From assembly GCA_037113605.1 (NCBI GenBank), contig CM073734.1, positions 48,289,985-48,353,984 on the forward strand: a stretch of DNA of 64,000 nt. Reading direction: 5' to 3'. Below the pieces are notes generated by a model, which did no database searches, was not told where the DNA came from, and worked only from the letters and a program-made list of their open reading frames with translations. Both the position numbers and the translations under genes were made by a program. This stretch comes from Calophaca sinica (lineage: Eukaryota; Streptophyta; Magnoliopsida; Fabales; Fabaceae). This document shows positions 58,271-64,000 of the stretch, piece by piece; positions within the stretch are counted from its first letter, which is position 1; each line of letters starts with the position of its first letter.

Positions 58271-58710
58271 TGCGAGCTTCTTTGTCACTCGACATGGGTT
58301 TGGGTCAGATTCCCAACAAGGGTAAGTCAGGTTCTTAACTCTTGCTAAAAGGTACGGATTGGCTACCCTATTTAAGTAAGGTCCGAGATATGAGCTTCTC
58401 TGTCACTCAATATGGGTTCGGGTCAGATTCTCGGCAAGGTATAGGTCAGATTCCTAACTCTTACTAAAGTATGGACTAGTTTTCCTATTGCAGGTGAACG
58501 TCCAGTGTACGAGCTTCTCTGTCACTCGAAACAGTTTGGGTCAGATTCCCGACAAGGTGTAGGTCAGATTCCTAACTCTTGTTAAAAAGGTGTGGATCGA
58601 TTTCCCTGAATTGAGGAAGATCCGAGACGCGGGTCAGGTTCCCGACTAAAGGCTTGGGTCAGATTCCCAGCAAGGTGTAGGATAGGTTCCTAACTCATGC
58701 TAGTAGATTG
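58271..58710. repeat. Tandem array, about 119-bp unit, three copies and a partial fourth
   Basis: Units start near 58271, 58391 and 58509 with gagcttctctgtcactc, then gggtcagattcccgacaagg and cctaactcttg. The inner cagattcc...cctaactct part is related to the 75-bp array next to it. Confidence 0.8.
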
Positions 58711-60256
58711 AATAGGCTTAGTACTAGTTCTTACTGAGTAATAACAGACCAACTGTATGTAATATTTGAGAGGGTGGGTCAATGGACCCAAAAACTTTGA
58801 TGGTCATGCAGGATGCAATGAATGGTATGCCATGCATGTAATGAAATGTTTTTTTTAGGTGGGTCGTAGACCCAAAAGTATTGATGATCATGCAAGATGC
58901 AATGAATGGTATGTCATGCATGAGTATTATTTGCTTTAAAAGATTTTTGATTTCCCTGAATTCCTTTGAGGACTCTGCCCCTAGACTCGTGGGATAGTAA
59001 CTTTATGTTGGCTTGCTTGTCCAAATGGTTGACTTTGTAATGCACTAGGTTTGCGTATTTTCCCCTTGATAAATCATTTTATGGATCTTCAAATTTTCAT
59101 CTTCATGCTTTGGATGCCTTTGGAAGGATTAGATTGACAATTTTGATCCATAGAGACTTTTCAGTGTCCCTTTGGCCTTCGTCCGGCCATGTGAGGAAGG
59201 ATCTATGTTGAGAGACAGATCACCTTGCGTAGTTCTGAAACCAGAATGAATGTGAAGCTTGTAGATGATGGACACAGCTTTTGCCCCTAGCTTCTTGGTT
59301 TATGTTTAGATCCAAGCAGTATAATTCGGGTTGACATGTTTGTGAATTTGACCCTAACTTCTGCCTAGGCCGCTCTTTGCGAGTTTTCAACCTAGCGGGT
59401 CGCTCTAACTTCTGCCTAGACCGCCCTTTCGGGTTTTCAGCCTAGCGAGCATTTTATTTTATATTCTTTTTTTAGGTAAAACAACTGCACTGAGGAGTTT
59501 ATATGGATTTCCTCTTTCAAAAATCAAGTTTTAGGAAAATATGAGCAATTTGACTTTGATCAGAATGGACTTTATTAGGGTTGTAACGTGGCCAAGGGTT
59601 AAGGGCTACGAAAGAATGGATATTTCAGGCTCAAAAAGTATTTAAGGGTTTATGAAAACAAGGATCTTTAGTGCCAAGTTGCACTTTGATGGTTGCTAGC
59701 ACAATTGTCTTGTTTTGCTTGTTTTGCTTTTACATTTTTATTCATTTTTCTTTGCAAGTGCCTTGATACGTCGCATTTGATATTTGCTTACTCGCTCTTT
59801 TTTTTTTTTAACAGACAAAATTTAATGGACTATTGTGCTAGCCTTCAATGTATGAGTGATCCTTGTTTTGGGTACTTGAAAGAAATTATTATTATTATTT
59901 TTTTAGGCTCAAAAGGGGTAGCAAGGGATAAATATTTTTTATATTTTTTGGATAGAGAAAAACGGCCAAACTTCATCTCAAAATCTTATTGCTCAAATTT
60001 TTACAAAAATTAATTTTTGATAATTGTGCATTTGTTTTAAAATTTGGTCTTATATTTTTCTTAACTACTTTTTTTTATCCCTGATTGACCATGTATCAAA
60101 AAGGGAAGTTAAAATTCAAATTGCATTTTCATTGATGTATTGAAAAGATGGGAACAAAGTGGGCCCTTTACAAGATATGCCCCAGGGCTCCGGGCAAAGA
60201 GTAAAAAACAAATGAAGGTTGTTTAAACAGGGCCATTCCTTGAAGTTTTATCACTT

Positions 60257-61181
60257 GGTGTTGATCAGAGCCCAACAATTCTCAATGGAGTGGTCCACTG
60301 CCCCAGTACATGTCGTGATGAGCAGTGTTTGTATCTTCTTCCCTCTCTTGACCTATATTGCGCAATGGATATCGAGCTTCGAGGTTGCCAATCCTTCTGC
60401 TAGTTATCCCTGCTTCCACTCTTTCCCCGACAATGACTAGGTCTGAGAAGCTTGAAGAGACATTTCCCATCATTAGATCATAGAAGGGTTGTTGAAGCGT
60501 GTCAGTGAACATGGTAACCATCTCTTTCTCAGATAACGGAGGTTCCACTTGGGCTGCAATCCCTCTCCATCTTTGGGCATACTCTTTGAAGCTTTCATTG
60601 CCCCCTTTTACCATGGTTTGCAACTGGGAACGGCCAGGAGCCATGTCCATATTGTATTTATACTATTTGATGAAAGCTTTAGCCAAATCATTCCATGAGT
60701 TGATTCTGCTCCGCTCTAACTGCATATACCAGCGTAGGGATGCCCCGGTAAAACTTTCTTGGAAGAAGTGGATTAGGAGCTTATCATTACTGGAGCAGGA
60801 GGCCATCTTCCGGAAGTACATGATGAGGTGGCTTCTTGGAAAAGTTAAACCTTCATACTTGACGAACTCAGGAACTTTGAATTTTGGAGGAATTACCACG
60901 TCCAGGACCAAACATACTTCTGAAGCTTTGAACCCAATATGATTTGCCCCTTCAATTGCTTTCAGCCTGTCTTCCACAATTTGGAGTCTCTCCTGATCTA
61001 AGGAGTCTCCTGATGGGCCATTGGAAGCCTTTTGATACTCATTAGTGCTGATGGAATGGTTCTCATCATTGGTCAATTTTGCACCCAAGTTCTGTAAGAA
61101 GTCCAATATCTTGTCCATCTTACCCTTGATTTGGTCGAGTTCTTCTCTCATCGCTTGCTGATTCTGTTCCAACAAGTCCAT
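60257..61181 (-). pseudogene. gag: gag of the TAT-type element, one nonsense codon and a 3' frame change
   Basis: It starts at the minus ATG at 61181 (MDLLEQNQQAMREELDQIK, a helical N-terminus). The core includes VIPPKFKVPEFVKYEG, KLLIHFFQESFTGASLRWYM and SWNDLAKAFIK, then a TAG where CAG is expected (about 60660), and resumes YKYNMDMAPGRSQLQ, ESFKEYAQRWRGIAAQVEPP and SDLVIVGERVEAGI. This is the Retrotrans_gag form of TAT/Ogre gypsy elements. Near 60298 a frame change leads to DHSIENCWAL, the block that normally precedes protease, and then coding stops. One C to T change is the only break in the core, so the gag may have been active recently. Confidence 0.85.
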
Positions 61182-62281
61182 GAGTCTAGATTGGGCTCGA
61201 GTCCGGTAGGAATGCAGGGAAAGCTTATGTGTACCTATTTTCTGTAGAGGGGAAAAATGAGTTATGTTATGAAGATGCCATGATTATGCATGTCATGGAT
61301 ATTTTTTTTTATGTACATTTTATGCAAAATAATATGATGCATAATGGAGAAATATTTTTCTATTTTTTGTTTTTTTTTTACAAAAATAAAATGAATGCAA
61401 TGATGTTGCTAAAAAAGAGAAAATGCCTTTTTTGAAAATTTATTTTTTATTTATAGGGAAAAAGAATGAGAAAGGAAAATATTTTTTTGAAACTGTGTTT
61501 TTTTTTTTGCAAAGAAGAATAACAAATAATATTTTTTAGAGAAAAATATCATTTATTATCTTTCACAATTTTTGAAATGTGAATGGAAAATAAATGGATG
61601 AAGGAAAAAACAGGCAGAGTGTGCCCCTTGTGAAGTAGGCCGGTATTTCCAAAGATCTTAGGTCATACGACTTTTGTCACGTGAGAAATGGGATAAGGTA
61701 TGCTCCTTTTGTAATATGGGCCGATAGTTCCTTAGAACGGGTCTATGGTCCACGTAAGTGTTTTTCCATTGGGTGGCTTTAGGATACTAATCTAAAAAGG
61801 TTCCCAGAGCCAAGGGTCCCATTTTGGAATGTTACCGCCAATAATAGGTAAACTATTAAAGGGAGTTTTTTCTCACATAGGGCTAAACTCTAGGTGAGGC
61901 CTTCGCAAGGACCCAACTGGACGTACGTTCAGCAGGTGCTCACTACACAGCCTCTCCTAACTTAAGGTTTTTTTTTCAAACCCAGGTATAGGGTTCCACT
62001 CGTAGTGTGCAAAAAATGTGTTAAGTGAAGTGTGTGATGGAGCAATGACCTAAAATACTACCCGCTGCAAAATAAATTAACAAATACACTTATATACAAG
62101 GTGACAATCCTAAGATTTATATATACATGTGAAACAAACATAATAAAGCAAAATTGAAACAAATAAATCAAAGATACGAATAAAAGAAAAAAAAGGAAAT
62201 AAATCATATAATAGGCAAACAAATTAATTCAAACAATTTTAAGGTCTAACTCTCTAAAGTCCCCAGTGGACTCCCCAGCTC
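61182..62281 (-). other. Leader of the TAT-type element
   Basis: Non-coding, AT-rich, with several poly-T tracts. Just after the 5' LTR the element strand reads gagctggggagtccactg, the place of the primer-binding site; the matching tRNA was not identified. Confidence 0.6.
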
Positions 62282-64000
62282 TGACAACCACCCAAAAATT
62301 TCAATGGAGCCGCCACCAATATTTATTTTTAGGAAACATTGGAAAACCTATTTTTGAAAATGATTTGAAAGTTGGTCTTCGAACCAAATTTTGAGTTCGG
62401 GAGTTGGTTACGTATAGGGAAGGTATTAGCACCCCTAAATCGCCCATAAAAATGGTACCTTTAATTGTTTTAAAAAAATGTTTGCCTTGAAAAAATACGC
62501 CCTTAATGAAATTTATTTATTTTTATTTTTTAGAAAAAGAAAAAGAAGCTGCAAAACAACCGAATCGTGCGAGTGGCATTTCAGGACTTCTAGTCATTTA
62601 ATGAAAAAGATAGACATAAAAAGTTATGTTCGCATAAAGTAGTAATAGAGGCAAAGACTTGGTCTCGGGTCCTCCGAATTCAAGTTGCAACAAGTTTCTT
62701 TAAAGAAGAAAATGGGCCGAGACCCCAACGTTATTCACATTTTCTATGCTACAGGCCACAGGCTCAAATTACAAACAACTCCTAAATCCAAACCCTTTCA
62801 TTCAAATTCATTCCGGACATTTCACTTTTAAAGAGATTCCCGTTATAATAAAATATAATATGAAATGGACTCATTAATAAGAAAAGAAAAAAAATAAAAA
62901 TAGTTCTTGCTAAATAATACTGATTACCGAATCCTATCAATCAACATGGATATTTACACTGGAAAAATTATAAAAATAAATTTATTACCCGTTTTAAAAC
63001 AAAAGAGAGAGAGAGAAAAATGAAACAAAAACGTAACCCTAATCTGGGTTTACGGAAAATCCTAATCCTACTTTGATATTCATGGTGGCATAAATAAATC
63101 CAGACAAATAAACTGGTGATAAAAAAAGGAAACAACGAAAGGTAGAAGAAAATTGGATTCTTTATTACAGTCCCAGATTCAATACATATTCATGCCAAGA
63201 AACAAAATAATAACAAGAACAGAGGGATAGAAAAATGAAAACCTAGGAATGTGCTCTTGGCCCAGAAATTTTTTTTACACAGAAGCAAGGCAAACGAAAA
63301 ATTAAAAAGAAAACCTAGAGCTATATTGTTTACTCTCTTTTCCCTTTTTCTTATTTTCGAGTGACCTCACTTTTGCTTCTGATCGTGAACCTTTCTTTGA
63401 TTTTTGATCCAATTCACTTTCCTTCTTTGGGTTCTCTCTTGTGCTCTCGGTTTCCACTTGTGGGTTCCTCCTCCTGGTCTTTGTGTTCTTGAGAACCTTT
63501 TATAGCCTTGTAGAATCTGAGACAAAAATAGCAATAAATCAGAGAAAAAATAAAAAGAAAATAAAGAAACAAGATGAGATAAGAAAACTGAAAAAATGGA
63601 AAGAAACACTCCTTGATTTTTGTGTAGCAATCCGCACGTTTCTCCTCCTCCTTTTTCATGAATCCTCATTTATCATTTGAATTTGGACTGAATCACAACA
63701 AACGAAGGGAAGATTTGGTTCCAGTTTTAGAGGGATTCGGTTTGGAGATTGAGATTGAGGAAGACAGAGGAAAGAAAATTGAAGATTGAGGAAGAAATGG
63801 GAAAGGAGGTGGGGGAGGAGGTTGCGGCGCAAATGGAGGTCCTAGGGTTAGGGTTGGTCTTGATGGAAAAAGGAAAGAAGAGGTTGAGAGAGAGGGAGAG
63901 CGCCACAGCCTCATTGAGAAGGGGAGGGAGGTGAGCTGCGGCTTGGTTTAGGGTTAGGGAAGAAGGAAGAAGAGAGTGAGGAGAAAGAGGGAGATGGAGT
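62282..64000 (-). repeat. 5' LTR of the TAT-type element, cut by the window end
   Basis: It matches 55636-57354 almost base for base. By comparison the LTR should end about 525 bases past the window. Confidence 0.9.

Larger units (their letters stand above)
57894..60256 (-). other. Non-coding 3' internal region of the TAT-type element
   Basis: It lies where pol would be in an autonomous element. It has no retroelement domain. It holds two tandem arrays (58017-58230 and 58271-58710) and two-copy repeats at about 58767-58925 (gatgcaatgaatggtatg) and 59352-59452 (cttctgcctag). Confidence 0.7.
27620..64000 (-). mobile_element. CACTA (En/Spm) transposon, partial, interrupted by SIRE-2 and a TAT-type element
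   Basis: The terminus CACTACAAGAAATTC at 27620 follows act (27617-27619, a likely 3-bp duplication). Subterminal repeats and a spliced minus-strand ORF follow. The element is seen at 27620-28836 and 54886-55635; the rest of those coordinates is inserted retroelements. The coding sequence runs off under the TAT-type LTR at 55635, so the other end lies past the window. Confidence 0.75.
55636..64000 (-). mobile_element. TAT/Ogre-related gag-only LTR element (TR-GAG type), partial at the right
   Basis: The LTR at 55636-57879 and the partial LTR at 62282-64000 start TGACAACCACC on the plus strand; the first ends GGGTACTACA. On the element strand the LTR is TGTAGTACC...GGTTGTCA. The internal region of 4.4 kb codes only for gag; no protease, RT or integrase is seen. 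The element would need enzymes from a related autonomous one. The left flank is tcctg (55631-55635); the right duplication is outside the window. Confidence 0.85.

Noticed and set aside
59693..60013. Plus ORF with hydrophobic and Phe-rich residues
   Set aside because: AT-rich translation in the non-coding part of a minus-strand element, with no start context or domain.

Overview
This is plant nuclear DNA, almost certainly from a papilionoid legume. It holds one intact host gene, a two-exon cytochrome P450 that reads like the legume CYP83 group (2005-3976), in roughly 60 kb of nested transposable elements. The SIRE-type copia, Tekay-type chromovirus, TAT-type gypsy, CACTA and hAT elements, the AT-rich spacers and the intron structure all fit a large legume genome. 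The legume placement is inferred from family resemblance, because no search could be run. No rRNA, tRNA or CRISPR array was recognised.

Left part (1-4265): the end of a CACTA transposon (1-534), an AT-rich spacer with an unusual set of near-palindromic repeats (901-1563), then the P450 gene and its 3' flank.

First nest (4266-26802): an hAT-type MITE of 129 bp is split by a 3.26-kb solo LTR of a Tekay-like gypsy element. That LTR is split by a 19-kb SIRE-type copia (SIRE-1, + strand, 7231-26372), whose post-pol ORF is in turn split by another copia (15949-23746). Each level is delimited by its own target-site duplication: cttataac/cttgtaac, ccatg, cccgg and caaca. About 0.8 kb of unassigned spacer follows (26811-27619).

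Second nest (27620 to the window end): a CACTA transposon with a minus-strand spliced ORF is interrupted twice. A 26-kb footprint of a minus-strand SIRE element (SIRE-2, 28837-54885) splits one exon. SIRE-2 itself holds a deletion derivative of a Tekay-like gypsy (32584-47096), which holds a nearly full-length Tekay chromovirus on the minus strand (35947-45947, TSD gtttc). A gag-only TAT/Ogre-like element (55636 to beyond the window, minus strand) splits the CACTA ORF again. The other CACTA end lies outside the window.

The retroelement genes are all broken by stops and frameshifts. Some of the damage (CAG to TAG) fits deamination of methylated CHG sites, and some looks like possible consensus error. 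The most striking point is shared by both SIRE copies, on opposite strands: gag is separated from protease by the same +1 frame change at a CTT-AGA-C/T heptamer. This resembles the Ty1 programmed +1 frameshift site and gives the protease reading LDSGCSRHM.
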